Assembly: GCA_027382625.1 (NCBI GenBank)
Contig: JAJKFJ010021798.1
Location: 36,286 to 100,285 of the forward strand
DNA: 64,000 bases
Source: Tetmemena sp. SeJ-2015
Taxonomy: Eukaryota > Ciliophora > Spirotrichea > Sporadotrichida > Oxytrichidae
Direction of reading: 5' to 3'
Each line of letters opens with the position of its first letter. Position 1 is the stretch's first letter. Position numbers and translations under genes: made by a program. The notes beneath the pieces are model-generated. The model searched no databases and was not told the DNA's origin. It was given only the letters and a program-made list of their open reading frames with translations. Below, one piece after another: positions 49,645-61,604 of this stretch.

Positions 49645-50382
49645 TCATAAATCTTCAATCTCATCTTTTATGAGTTCAAAAATAAGATACTCTAGACATG
49701 ATTTAATAAGTTCCGCAGCATCTCCTTTGGCTTTAGATTTTCTTCTCAAAAGCATGCTAAGTTTCCAGTGTAGTTCAGTCTCATGGAAATCGGAGTTCGC
49801 CTTGAGCTTGTTTATGAACAGCTCGAATACCTCATCTTTTGAAAAGGCCTTCATCAATCCTTTCACTACCACTTCACAGAGTAAATGTACACTATAATGA
49901 TATCTTTTATAAAGGATGATAGATTACTCTTCTTTGACTTGACTGATCTTTTTGTGATTATAGTCTTCTATTAAAAATCCAATATTTTACTCTGCCTCAT
50001 CCATCTTTCTGTAGTCATCTTAAGATAAATTTGAAAGCTCCTAAAAATCTGAATGCTCCTCAAATCCTCTGCTTGGAGTAGTAATTTGAGATTCCTCTTC
50101 AAGTGGAATAAGTTAATCATTTACTTGAAAAGACCTTGTACTTTCTTAATCTTGAAAAGATTATTATTCAGAATAATCATTTAGCAACTGTTAATGTGGA
50201 ATGTAGAGTGCTCCCTAAAAGTCATTTCTTGTTCTTTGTTCCTCACTTTTCTCAATCTCGTTAGCATAATCAAAAGAAGAAGCATAAAGCGAGCTTTAAT
50301 CGGAATCATTCGGTACAAGATAATCGCGATTATTCTCTTACCCTTGGAAGTGATTGAAAGAGAAATTGTTTAGACAATTCAT
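49645..50382 (-). CDS. Single-exon 245-residue hypothetical protein
   Basis: A complete uninterrupted frame runs from ATG 50382-50380 to TGA 49647-49645, exactly 246 codons, with more than a dozen in-frame TAA/TAG codons read as Gln. The N-terminal two thirds are acidic and Ser/Gln-rich; the C-terminal third is helical (VVKGLMKAFSKDEVFELFIN, then ELIKSCLEYLIFELIKDEIE). I do not recognise the family. It shows no intron or IES, which makes it the cleanest evidence in the window for the genetic code. Only 44 bp separate its start from the stop of the sulfotransferase gene upstream. Confidence 0.75.
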
Positions 50383-50426
50383 TAACTTTTATTAAAATTT
50401 TTAAGATTATAATTTTAGAACAAGAA

Positions 50427-53300
50427 TCAATAAATATTTTTAAGCAAGTACTCTAAACTGCTTATAGAGAGTAATTAATTAAGCTTCCTTAATCTCTCAA
50501 AGATCGTAATGTCACCCTTTTCTAAATTAAGGCTACTATCTGATTTGTTAATTATCTATTAAAGAAAGTGCTTTACTTTTTGTTGGTCTTCTTTCTAATC
50601 TCTAATTTTAATTTCCTAGTCTAGTAACTCTTAAGTTATGTTGAAACCTAAACCTTCCTGTATTTACTCCACAACTTGCTTTCTTTCTACTTTGTCCAAG
50701 AGCTTTTCATATTAGATAACTATGAATTTGGATTTCAAGTTTTCATTAGAGCAAATTTCTTTATTATAAAAGCTCTCACAAATCAACCATTCTATGGCTC
50801 CTCTCACAAACATATCTTATTCCTAGAGTAATGGCTTTAAATCAACTTCAATTTCTCCCTAAACTGATTCGCTCTTTTATTCTTCCTTTTGATCCTCATC
50901 AGTTTTTGAAACGTTTGAAAATATCGATTTGATGCTTTCATGTTTATAAGCAAAATCTAAGAGTGATTTCCATTTAGTATCTTAGTTCCCATACCAATTA
51001 AAATTTGTCTTAAATCTTTCAATGCTTTAAGCCACGTCTATCCAGCTACGTCTCATATAAATGAATCTAGCTTTTCCTTTAAATAACTGGCTAATTTGAT
51101 CAGCTCTAAGAATATGCTCTGGCATTTTCTCCAAATATATCAATTCATTTTTAGTTGAGATCTCTTCTCTCTAATCAGCAAAAATTTAAATGAGATAGTC
51201 CATGAACTTATCTTATTTCATTTAGAAATTATCTTATGTGCTTAGTTCTACTTGTGCTTTTTATGAGCTTTTGCCACTCCAAATATCAAAAGAGTCTCCA
51301 AAAGCATTCAAATACAGTTCTCTTGGCTCATTCAGAGACACTTAAACTTTATCTGTAATCCCTTATTTAACACCCTATTATGCCAAAGCTTAATAAAGAA
51401 GCCTAAACATAAGAGTAGTTCCAGATCTTCCACATCCAACTACAAAAATTGGCATTAAATTATCCACAAATTCTTCCTTCGTCTCTTTGCTTATACTATC
51501 TTTCACTTTCAATCTTTGAAACTATCCAGTTAAGAGAAAATTTTCGAAGTTTCGAGGAAGGAAAAAATTAGCATCATAGTTAAGTTCTTTGAATTGCTGA
51601 TTGCTATTAGATTTGTGTACATCTTCTGCATATATTGCCTCTTTTTGAGCTTGTGGTTTTCTAACTTTGTCATGATATTGCTTTTAACTTTATAGTCCTT
51701 ATCTTAATGAATTAAGTTAATCTAGGTCTTGATTTTAGGTATTCATGAACTAACTCATTATGCTTAGTAAACTTTCCATTTTAAGTGCACTTTTGCATTT
51801 TGAGCACGAGCACTCCTTTTAATGAGTATCCTCCATTTACAATTAAGATATTTTCTATAGAATAATCTAGATATCTGTGCTATGAAAATATGGATTTTAA
51901 ATTTTAATTATTCAAATCAAGATCAAATAACACATAGATGTTTGATAAGTGATACAATTCATATAAAGCTCTGCTTTTAAAAGCTGCTGTTCCCTCAGTT
52001 AGCTCCTCATATAATAAAATTCTTGCTTGATAAATCCTTTAAATGCAAATAAGGAATGAATCAAGCTGTGTCATCTTGTTAAATGATAAAAATTATACCA
52101 AAACCATCAGCTTTATATGATCAACTGAGAAATTCTTGAAAATTCTCTTTCACTGAGCCTTCTTTGGATTTATATTTATTCTACTTCTTTAATGCAAAGA
52201 AAGCGTAGAGCTTTAAATAAATGACTAGTTTCTCCTATTTGAAAGTCCTCTATGATTATCAGAAGTTAAAATGTTTTCTCTTTCTGGAATATTTTTTCCT
52301 CCAAAAGATTGCTAAATTCTTCTATTTGACAAATATCCCTGATTGCTTGCTTACACTTTAGAACCTAGATTTAAAGATTAGTCGCTCAGGTATATTTGAG
52401 GTATGAAACTGAATTTTTAATTCTCCTTTGGCTATTTCGACTGGCCCTATTGAAAAGAATTTCTTATAGTTTTCCTATAATCTCTAGTATCAAAGCTAAA
52501 TATTTTAAAACATAATGAAGCTTTTTGTGAAATTATTGTCTATCTTATTTCTTTAAAAACTTGCAGCTAATTATTTCAATTATTCACCTGGAAAATTTGT
52601 ATTACAGATCTATAAATATTTTATGATTATAAGTCACTGATCAAATTATATTTAATCTCAAATAAAAGAGAAATCTCAAAAGGAGTCTATGATTTAAAAA
52701 TTAATCAATTAGCTTAATAAAATTAGAGCCTATTTTGTTTTGAAGAAATCTCAATTATATTTAGATCTATTTATGTGATAATAGAAGGACTTCCCTCTGT
52801 CAAATTAGTTGAGTTTGTATTGAACTCTTTGATTTGAGGGGATCTCATTTGAATTTTGATGTTTAATTTATGTTTAGGCGTGATCTTAAGCGGCATAAAA
52901 CTGTTCCTAAAATTGATTTACTAGATATCATTCTGGCGATTTGATAATTTAGCAAGCAAAAAATAAATGCATTATAACTTAAATTTGAAGAATCAAAAGA
53001 GGTGAAAAAGTTCTTAGAAGGATTATTAAGCTTGATTTGTCCTACTTTAAATAGTGCGCCTAATTAGTTTGCTTGAATCTAATTTTAAATGTGAAAATGA
53101 TCAAGGTGTTCTTTATTTTTGCGCAGTCTGTCTTTGTGGTTTAAAACCATATGAGTATTTTTATCAGCTATAAAATTCTTGTGGGGCAAAAGCACTTTCA
53201 TCAGATTGTCATCACAGAGCGAGGACTCACCTGAAAGCACTTGCAATCACCGCTCGTTTGCTAGTCTATTAAATTATTAGAGTCTAAGAAGTCTGGATCA
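50427..53300 (-). CDS. Sulfotransferase-domain protein, N-terminal extent uncertain
   Basis: The C-terminal ~350 residues (51500-50427) form a sulfotransferase-like domain. MPIFVVGCGRSGTTLMFRLL is the 5'-phosphosulfate-binding loop at its N-terminal edge, and ARFIYMRRSWIDVAQSIERF is the R...S element of the 3'-phosphate-binding site. Both bind PAPS, the sulfate donor. TGA is at 50429-50427. Upstream coding is readable as AAFKSRALYELYHLSNIYVL, ILIVNGGYSLKGVLVLKMQ and, further up (53290-52900), LMKVLLPHKNFIADKNTHMV, joined by AT-rich gaps with introns or IESs. It could be one protein of 700 or more residues or two genes. Acceptor substrate unknown. Confidence 0.6.
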
Positions 53301-53469
53301 TCTGTTTGTTTAAGATTAAATAATGCAAAATAATAAATAGATTTGAAAGGTTTCGCAATAGCTAGTTTGAGAAAATGCTATTACCGTTTAAAATTAAGGG
53401 AATTAAATAATTCATTCAAATTTAAAGTTGAGAATGTAAAATAAGAAATACCCGAAAATGTAAATACTA

Positions 53470-55072
53470 AAAGTATAAAAACTAAAAAGAAATTAAAAAT
53501 GACTGATGAATCCAAAATTTCTTAAAAACAAGTCATCATCTCCACACATTAGAGTTTTATTTTAGCCTATTTTGATTTATTTATTACTGTTTTAATCTCT
53601 ATGAACCTTAGCTGAACGCGGAGTATCATACTCAGATTTCAATTTTTCTTTATAATACTGAGTTTTCCTTAGGGCTTGATTCATAGCCTCGTGCTTCTGA
53701 CATTTGCCAAAGCCTTAGTTTGATTCCTAACAGAAAATTTACTTTAATCTACTTTCATTTAAAAAAATATAAATTGTGATGCTGTCTTTTTGTATTTTCT
53801 GACAGATGGGAAAGTTTCAAATATGAGGTTATCGCGTTCACTAGATTTATTATTTGTGTTCCTTAGTATACTCAAGCTTTCATTCTTTGGTTTAATTTCT
53901 TAGAGAATACTCTCTAAAATAAAGCCAGATCCAATATCCTATCTCTATCGTCTAATCAAAAGACTTCATCTATTGCTCAATTGTTAAGGTTAATTTTTGC
54001 TATAAGAATCCTTCCTGAATTTGTTTATCACATTCACTGGATTCTAGTTTAAAAGGGATACCTAGGATTATTTATGAGACATTTAATCTGGCTTTTTTAA
54101 TTCTTGGAATATTGGGGACCCTATCTAACATTGGAAATCCTCATTTTGCTGATGAGTTCTTCTTAAAATATTTACATAAGAGTTTGAGAAATAAAATTAA
54201 TCTTATTACAAAATATTGATACTTGTGCTTATATTTATAGGAGGCGCATTCTAATCAGTAATATCAAGTTTCCTCTTTTAAGAGTTAGATTTCTCAAGCG
54301 ATTATTCTGTCAAAAACTGAAAATTGGTACTGTTAATTAAGTTATTCGAATTATCGTGTACATTAGAGTGCTAATCTACTTATTTTACCTAGAGTTTACT
54401 TTATTATGGTGGATTTATAAAATTTATTTTCGTATTTATCATGTCAGTATGATAGAAGTCATTTTAAAGCAAACAATATTTTAATTGGAAAATTATTTTG
54501 GTTAGCTGAATCTTCTTTTTGCTCAACCTAATTTTCTAATTCCCATTGTTTCTTGTGAGAATAAATTTACTGATTTAATTTAAATTAGAAATGACCTCGA
54601 AAGAACTCTGCTGCTATGAGAGTTTGTTTCTTCTAAAATTTTTGAGCAATAAATTAGAGAGTACAAATCTATAAAATAAATTCTAATTAAAAATTAATGT
54701 ATTAACATGTCTTCCTCATATATAATTTGAGGAAACTTTTATAATCTGCTCCTTTATTTTATCATTGGCTTTTAGCGCTTACTGCTGAGAATTATAGTCC
54801 TTATTTTCCTATAAAGAGTGTTTTCTCTTCGTTATGAAATTCTGCAGACGCAACATTATATACGCTAGAATGATTTCTTTCGTTGAGGAAACTATTTCTG
54901 AAATTACGCTCATGATAATGATGCTTTTATTAAGGAAAAATTGAGTCAATCTTTTCTTAATCATGAATATAACTAATTTAATTATAAATTTGATTTGAAT
55001 TCGCTCATTTTGGGGGAGCTTTGAATTATAATCTTCATCCCAGCTGGCTTGGTTCCTTCTATGTTTTCCCAA
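53470..55072 (-). CDS. Hypothetical basic protein (could be the 5' part of the sulfotransferase gene)
   Basis: A candidate start at 55072 gives MGKHRRNQASWDEDYNSKLP. Coding-like stretches follow at 54840-54705 (RKIRTIILSSKRQKPMIKQ) and 53725-53500 (GFGKCQKHEAMNQALRKTQY; KLKSEYDTPRSAKVHRDQN). The intervening 53770-54700 is AT-rich with frequent frame changes. No domain recognised. Orientation and spacing allow it to be the beginning of the sulfotransferase gene. Confidence 0.35.
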
Positions 55073-55492
55073 CAGACTTCTTTAACTTAGAGGATAAGTA
55101 AAATTTAAAGTTATAATCTAGATTGGTGGGAGTTTAAGTGTCGTAGTATTTTGAATTAATTAGTGGGCTTTAGAAAGTGTTTACTTTCAATACTTGCAAG
55201 TTTCTTCTGCTGGTACGAATGTTCTTAATTTTTTATTCTTCCATTTTAAGTTACTTAAAAATAGATGTACTTTTCTAAATGTGAATGCTCAATTATTCAA
55301 TCATAAGTTTCATGACAAAATTCTCATCACAGATTTTGATTTATTTAATCTTGTTTGGATAGTATATAATTTTACTATAAGTTTAAAATAGGAGCAAAGA
55401 TATGTAGTAATGTATTTACTAAGTTAATAATTTCATAGACAAAAGCAAATCTTAAAGTAGTTTTTTTTCATAGTTCGTTATATTGTTTGTAG
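55073..55492. other. AT-rich spacer
   Basis: No gene supported. A 65-codon plus-strand frame at 55194-55391 has no coding character. Confidence 0.5.
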
Positions 55493-56600
55493 TCAGTCGT
55501 CTTCATCGCTGCTCTTCCTCCTCTCATCTTCGTCTGAATCCTCTTCTTGGATCATATTATTCTTTTTCTTTCCCTTTTCTAGATCACCCTTACCAGATTT
55601 CTAACCCTTGCCTCCTTTTCCTTTGCCATTCTTGGATCCTTTGTCAGCTGCTGCCTCAAGTTCTGAGAACTTAACAAATTTAAGAACTAATAAGCAAGAT
55701 ACCCAAAGCAAATAAAAAGCCATCACTACAAAAATTATGCTCCCGAAGATTGACAGCTGCTTGTCTATGAAAAATTGGAGAACTGAATTCAGATAGGATA
55801 ATTGCAAGTAGCTTTGACCAACCTTAAGCACCAGAAGAATTTCTAGAACTCTATAAATGGTAGATTAAGATAAATTTTCGTTGAAATAATGCAAATTACA
55901 TTTAAGCGAACCAGTTCAGAGTGAGAAATTATAGTACTAGAAAATATTTAAGATTATTCCTAGGATAAGTTTGAGTGTGTACTTTAGTGGCTCAACCTTT
56001 TAGCTGTAGTTGGCTTCCATCTCTAATTATTTGTACTCTTTCTCAGCTAAGATGGAGCGTGATTCATAGATTCTCACTTTTTTATTAAATGCTCTTCTAT
56101 TTTCTCATATTTAGTATTCATAACATCCTTCCAGTGTATACCCCACTCTCTTTTTCAGACTTAGATAAAGTTATTCCCAACTGCTCTTATTAAGAAATCT
56201 TATAGGGATTTCAAACTATAAAACTATGCTAAAGAAATGGCAAAATTACATCTCCTAGAAAGAAGTAGGAGGCACCTATATATTTTTAGAAACTTCATAG
56301 CTCTTTTACACTTTTTTCTCTAAAAAGGATTATTTTTAGCCTTCTAATCTTGATCTGAACCTTACTAGATCATCTTGCTCATGAGATTCATAGAATACGA
56401 TACTGATTGGAAACAAAATCCACACACAGCTTGCCTGAATAATCAGAAAGATAAACCATAAGAGCTCCATGTTTAGTCCTCCATCAGTCTAAGAATTAGA
56501 CACATCTAGTGGAACTAACAAGATGCAAGCATAACTTATAGTGAATCCAAACACCTAAAATCAATAAATTTAAATTTCTCTCTCCTGTAAAGAAATAATC
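55493..56600 (-). CDS. LMBR1-like multi-pass membrane protein
   Basis: The N-terminal part reads VFGFTISYACILLVPLDVSN, then GGLNMELLWFIFLIIQASCV and PISIVFYESHEQDD, matching the conserved first membrane segments of LMBR1/LMBD proteins (VPLDV, then N..LLW, then the F.YE motif). A central region at 56100-56340 and a last membrane segment (IFGSIIFVVMAFYLLWVSCL at about 55730) follow. The tail is charged (KGSKNGKGKGGKGQKSGKGD; EEDSDEDERRKSSDEDD) with TGA at 55495-55493. The start exon is not certain and must lie near 56570-56620. Shorter than usual for the family (500 residues or more), so exons may be missing. Confidence 0.6.
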
Positions 56601-56635
56601 ACTTTAACATAAATTTAATACAAAAAGCTTGTAAT

Positions 56636-57689
56636 TCAGCTTCTGAGAGACGATTGAGTATTAATCATTTGCTTTTTAACAGCGAGAGCAGTTTAAATTT
56701 TCTAATTTTTGACTTCTCTGAGGATATCTGCTAATTCTTGATAAGGATTGAAGACCATTGAAATATCTCTGCTGTCGTCGTCATCATTTGCATTCACATC
56801 TATGATTTAATATTTTTCATCTTCATTTATATATCATAAATTGGAAGGGCTGTTGTTGTCATCTTCACTTAAATAGTCATCATCAGAATCCATATCATCC
56901 ATCGAATCATCTTCAGGTTCTTCATCTGGATTGCCTCTTCCCTCCTCATTTTGATCCTCATGAGTAGATTGATAAGTCCCCATCGGCTGCACTCCTTTTC
57001 TGTTGTGAGAGGTACTTTACTGTGACTGTCTCCCCGGGCTCAACCTTCCATTATTGGTTTTGCCCCTTTAAGCAGACTCTTAAATATTTTGAAACTTATT
57101 TAGTAATCTTACTTCCATTATTGCCAGCAGGTACTGAAGACTAGGTATGATTCCACCCATTTCATTCCCACTATCTTCGTAATCACTTCCCATTTCAAGC
57201 CTCTTCTTCATTTTCTCTAGTTTCATGGCTGCTCTTCTAGCTGAAGAATTCTTCTTTTCGATTGCAGCCCAATACTTTTCCAGCTCACCATTTTTATGGA
57301 TTAATGTTATGAACTTTAGAATGAAGTTAAGCATATGAAATTTAATTACCTAAGAGAGAGCTTGTCTGACATCTGGGTATACGTGCCTCTCCATGAGATT
57401 GATAACCTTCTTGTTTCTAATTCCTCCTTTTACGGTTATCTTAGTCATTGCTTATTGGTCTCTCTAGTTTTGAGCCTGAGCAAGTTGCGTTTGCTTATTT
57501 TGTAGCTCTTGCTACTTCTGCTGCTAAGTTAAAGAAAAATATCATGATATAAGTTTGGAGATTGGCAGTTGAGCCGATAGCACTCGCTCTGGCTTAATCC
57601 TCTGAGAATCTCTTTTGAGCTATACTCTAAATAGGGAGGTTAAACTTTGGTTGTTGCTAAACATTTTGTGAAACTCTTGGTTCAGACAT
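56636..57689 (-). CDS. Hypothetical protein: Gln-rich N terminus, helical core, acidic C terminus
   Basis: The start ATG at 57689 gives MSEPRVSQNVQQQPKFNLPI. A Gln-rich segment is followed by RNKKVINLMERHVYPDVRQA, an intron-like break (GTAATT...CTAAAG), then HKNGELEKYWAAIEKKNSSA and a Lys/Glu helix. The acidic C-terminal region (EEPEDDSMDDMDSDDDYLS) is interrupted by one TGA near 56830 that probably marks a small IES or a read error. It then ends VKKQMINTQSSLRS with TGA at 56638-56636. The helical core resembles short dimerisation helices, but no family can be named. Confidence 0.5.
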
Positions 57690-58667
57690 TTTGAATAACT
57701 ATTTATTTTTATCTTGTTCTTTATTTATAACAAGAGTGATTGGATATTGAATAAACTATATAAGTCTATGTCTGCAGTTCAAACTCTATCCAAAATTATT
57801 CGAGAAGTGGACAAGAGAATAAAAGAGACTGAGGATATAGAAAATACATTTGATTAAATAAGTCTTTGATAAGCGTAATAAAATTGATCGCCCATTCTTT
57901 GCCCTTGGTGGCTCCTGCTACTGATATATTTCGAAGCAGGTTGTAAAATGCGTATAGTCCATTAGCATTAAATTCAACCATCTAGGCGATCTCACAAAGT
58001 TAGTAGATGTACATATTAAGTCTTTCTAATTTGGACTGGGAGTTTCCCATCATCCCATTTCCGTACATTCCAATTTTTAAAGACTCTAAAATATAAATAT
58101 AGTATTCCTCCACCATACATGCCCCTTCCATACATACCACCTCCATACATACCCCGCCACCATACATTCCTCCACCTCCATACATTCCACCTCCACCATA
58201 CATTCTCAAATTCCTCTTGCACATATCTAATAATTATAAACATTCCTGAAGAATAAGGACTGCTCCCATACATGCCACTAGTGCCACCAAATCCAGTTCC
58301 AGACCCTAGAGCACTCGTGCCATTACTATTAATTGAAGATCCATCTGTGCCTCCTTGATTAGAGATGGCATTTGAAAGAGAAGCTGCAATTTGCTTAGTT
58401 TAATCATTTCCTGAGGAAATAGGTATGTCAACTCCTTAAGGTGATGACGATTGTCCACCTGGACTGACGCCTAAAATTTGAGCTGGAGTTTAAGGTAAAC
58501 CACTTTAGCCTTAAGAACTAAAATTTTGATAAACTTTATTATAGTTAGAGATCTTACGGAATAGCGCTTTAACCTGTAAGAACAGTATTAGATGGGGCTA
58601 TAATTTGCTCTGGAGCGGATGAGTTAAGTGTAGTCTTTGCTCTCTCCCAAGGCTTAGGTGCTGACAT
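57682..58667 (-). CDS. Pex13-like peroxisomal membrane protein
   Basis: The start ATG at 58667 gives MSAPKPWERAKTTLN; the PKPWE opening is typical of Pex13. A Gly/Ser/Gln-rich region leads to a MYGGGGMYGGGGMYGG repeat tract (58085-58270), like the Tyr/Gly-rich N-terminal region of Pex13. The helical segment ERLNMYIYQLCEIAQMVEFN, then LYAFYNLLRNISVAGATKG, corresponds in position to the conserved Pex13 core. Pex13 docks cargo receptors at the peroxisomal membrane. No SH3 domain is visible. A one-base slip occurs inside the Gly repeat (ggcggggta). The TGA at 57684-57682 overlaps the start codon of the next gene, so the true end may be earlier. Confidence 0.5.
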
Positions 58668-58689
58668 GAAATTATCTATTATAATTATA

Positions 58690-59175
58690 ACTCTACCCTA
58701 TAATTTCAATATCACCTTTTCTTAGCACTCTTATTGCGAGCTCTTGATTCTTTTCAAAATTAAAGAGGAACTCTAGAAATCGAATGAGTATATAGATAGC
58801 TCCATCAACCAACTATACTTCCTCCTCTTTAATTAGTTAGGTTAACTTTTTACCTGCGCCTAAAGGTTTGTAGTCACCCTTAGCAGCAAAAAGCTGTAAA
58901 ATTTGAATAGCCCCTTGCACTAATACTTTCATATGCTCTGAGAAATCTCTTTCTTACTTGTTTGCAAATTCCTCTAATGCAGGAACTCTTTAATCTTCAT
59001 CATTCAATTTCTCATTTAGACTCTTCTCGTTTTATGAGACAGAACTTTTTTAAGAATCTATTTCCTTATGTTGAGAACGCTGCTTCTGCTGTATCTCTTA
59101 TAAGTTTTGATTTTGATCTGGGAATAGAAGGATTTTATTATTTTAAGCAACCTAAGAAGAAGCAGATGAGCCCAT
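58690..59175 (-). CDS. Hypothetical helical protein with MGSSAS N terminus
   Basis: The start ATG at 59175 gives MGSSASSQVAQNN; Gly2 followed by Ser is a possible myristoylation site. A Gln-rich stretch precedes a well-formed helical region (HMKVLVQGAIQILQLFAAKG; KLTQLIKEEEVQLVDGAIYI; RFLEFLFNFEKNQELAIRVL). No TGA is seen in this frame before the Pex13-like start at 58667, so the end is estimated. It starts head-to-head with the plus-strand gene at 59283. Confidence 0.5.
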
Positions 59176-59282
59176 TTTTCTCTTTAAACTGGTTAATTTT
59201 TACAGGAATCCTCCTGAGCTCCCTCTTCCAGTTTACTAAGTCTAAATTAATCCCTCAGCAATATTTTTCTTCTTGGGACTGA

Positions 59283-59820
59283 ATGAGCTTAGTTAGAATG
59301 GATGACGATTTGGTGAATCTGGAACAGCAAGCTCATTTATTTGATTAATTTGCTGTGGAGAGAGGAATAATTACTTAAGAGTCTGATCATCAATGGATTA
59401 CATATGAAATATGAAAACTAGATGATAAATTTTATGATTCTATAAGCTTAAATGCAGTTACAGAAGTAAGTACTTTGCAAAATACCTTATTTTCTATCAT
59501 TATTTTCTTGAATGAAATCCCTAACTCATTTGTTTTCAACTTCTCACTATTTTTTAGATTAACACTATTTTCTAGAGATTAATTAAACTTATTCAGGTTT
59601 CTCCTGCTCATCTTGAGCTTATTCAGAACTTTAGAACTATAAGTTTTAGATAAGTAAGACAAGTTCAGGCTCAGTAAGCTGAAAATACTCTTGGAATGCA
59701 GCATTCAATGCCTTTGCTTTCTTTGCATTTTTGCCAACGAGTTATGGAATTATGCTTATAGTGCCACCCATTGAGTTTAACAATTATCGGAATTTATATA
59801 TCTAAAAAGTCTTAAATAAT
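59283..59820 (+). CDS. Hypothetical protein
   Basis: ATG at 59283 gives MSLVRMDDDLVNLEQQAHLF. An in-frame TGA near 59409 interrupts it (small IES, read error or true stop), then DDKFYDSISLNAVTE and an intron with GTAAGT...TTTAG ends (about 59467-59559). The next exon reads QRLIKLIQVSPAHLELIQNF and RVMELCLQCHPLSLTIIGIY. The end is not determined. No domain recognised. Confidence 0.4.
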
Positions 59821-59999
59821 TAATAAGAGATATATTCTCTTTTCAAAATTACTACTCAATTTTCATTTATAGACTGACTATAACTCTAAGTTCAATTGAG
59901 ATATATATAGATAATTTCCTGATCTGCTCCTAAATATATTTTGTGGTGGTTAAGAGTTTATAAATTTGTGCGATCATAAAAATTTTTTAATTAAAGTTG

Positions 60000-60400
60000 A
60001 TGAGTGTGGAGTCATTAAGAAGGCTAAAGAGTGTCTCGTGGGTGGACGAAAGCAACCACAAAAAGAATGAGTATGGGCCTCCTAATTTTGACGAAAAGAA
60101 GAAGAATTACTACTTCAGAATATTCAGACGAGGCTTTTCTTGGGGTAAGAATATCGTCTTAAATTTGGCTGTTTTCAAGCAGATCCATTATTATCGTTTT
60201 TAGGATTTATTCTATCTGGAACTGTACTGCTTCAATTTTAATACATGGCATATATTTTGAAACCTGGAACAATCACCATACCTATGCTTGTAGTACAGCC
60301 TCTATTGATGAGTGCTGTAATTGGATCAGCGTTTGGAGTTTTTGAATGTTTCTCCCATCCTCTTTTAACATAATAAATACTAATTTGTATCCTCCTATGA
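60000..60400 (+). CDS. Small membrane protein, two exons
   Basis: ATG at 60000 gives MSVESLRRLKSVSWVDESNH, then RIFRRGFSW. A 35-nt intron (GTAAGA...TTCAAG, about 60144-60178) joins in phase to ADPLLSFLGFILSGTVLLQF. Two further hydrophobic segments follow (ITIPMLVVQPLLMSAVIG and AFGVFECF). TGA is at 60398-60400. About 120 residues with a charged N-terminal half and two or three membrane spans. Family not recognised. Confidence 0.55.
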
Positions 60401-60638
60401 ACTACCAAGATTCTAAACTTATATTTTAAAAGAAAAGGAAGCAGAAAAGTAAATGAGATTAATGAGATCACTTCAAAGAAATCAAGTTCTCTCTAAGGAA
60501 GATGTGTAGAAGAGCAAATAGGCCGATGGATAGTCCTCTCTTTCCAAACTATTAACACCTAATGTGATAACAAAGGAAGACAGAATATAGATTTTGATTA
60601 ATTCATTAAAATAATTATTTGAGTTCTTAAAAACAATT

Positions 60639-61456
60639 GGGGGGGGGCCTTTCCTCGTCATCCACTTTTTTTCATCAAAATACAAAAAATCACTATCTGG
60701 CCTAAAATCAGCTAAAAACATCGATTCTTTAGTCCAAATTCAAATCAAGAGGGCCTATCCTGCTCATATTTTTTTATTTAACAAATGAGCTAAAATTTTC
60801 GAAAAATAAGTACTAAAAATTATTTTTAAGGTATTTTAAAGGCTACTTGATGCTATGTTTAATTTATTTTTATTAAATAAGGCCATTCTCTTTCAATAAA
60901 TTAGTTATTAAATAAAGATAATGATTTTCTTAAATAAATTAATGTGTAGGGTATTCCAAGAAAAACTCTATAAATAATTTAAGAGTTGAGGCTATTATAT
61001 TCAATTATGAAATATTCGGAATAGAAATAGAATAAATAGGATTCTATTATTTATAATCCATAAAAGGAACAAAATTATTTAAATAAATATAAATAGACTT
61101 AGTTATTAATTTTAAGATTATCTTAATTTAATGAGAGCTCTAAATAATAAAGAAGACTCGAAATCTATGATAATATTTATTAAGAGATCCATGAATTAAT
61201 TATTACCTAAAATATCTTTTACTTATTAAAGCTTCGATATTTTGTAGTTAAATTACTATTCTTTTACAATTTAAATTTTTAAAATAAATTTTCTTTGAAG
61301 ATATTCCAAAAATATTTTAATAAAAAAATATGAGCAGGATAGGCCCTCTGGATTTAATTTTGGACAAAAGATACGGTGTTTTTAGCTTATTTTAAGCCAG
61401 ATAGTGATTTTTCGTATTTCATGAAAAAAGTGGATGACGAGGAAAGGCCCCCCCCC
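60639..61456. mobile_element. 818-bp element with ~135-bp imperfect terminal inverted repeats
   Basis: The left end is nine G followed by cctttcctcgtcatccac; the right end is the complement followed by nine C. The arms (60639-60778 and about 61322-61456) match with scattered mismatches, including gggcctatcctgctcatat near the inner edge. The middle (60780-61320) is AT-rich with no protein-coding frame. It is a nonautonomous, MITE-like DNA transposon. I could not find a target-site duplication. Confidence 0.75.
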
Positions 61457-61604
61457 AAACTATTATTTAACATCTCAAAGTTTTATCTAATTTAAATGCA
61501 TTATTTTATAAAGTAAAACTAAACATAAAATTAGAGGTCGATTTTTAGATTATGTCTTTAATTTAAATTAATATAAAATTAAATAATTATGATGAATATT
61601 AGCA

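Noticed and set aside
58000..58273. Two overlapping Gly/Met/Tyr and Trp/Arg-rich frames as separate genes
   Set aside because: They are alternative frames of the same repeat tract in the Pex13-like gene, displaced by a one-base slip.
58962..59282. 106-codon plus-strand open frame as a gene
   Set aside because: It is the antisense of the MGSSAS helical protein gene, whose frame has better coding character and Gln-type TAA/TAG use.
59283..59466. In-frame TGA read as an amino acid
   Set aside because: All other genes use TGA only as a stop. A small IES, read error or true end is more likely.
60639..61456. TBE-type transposon
   Set aside because: No transposase or other TBE gene is present and the termini are not C4A4 repeats.
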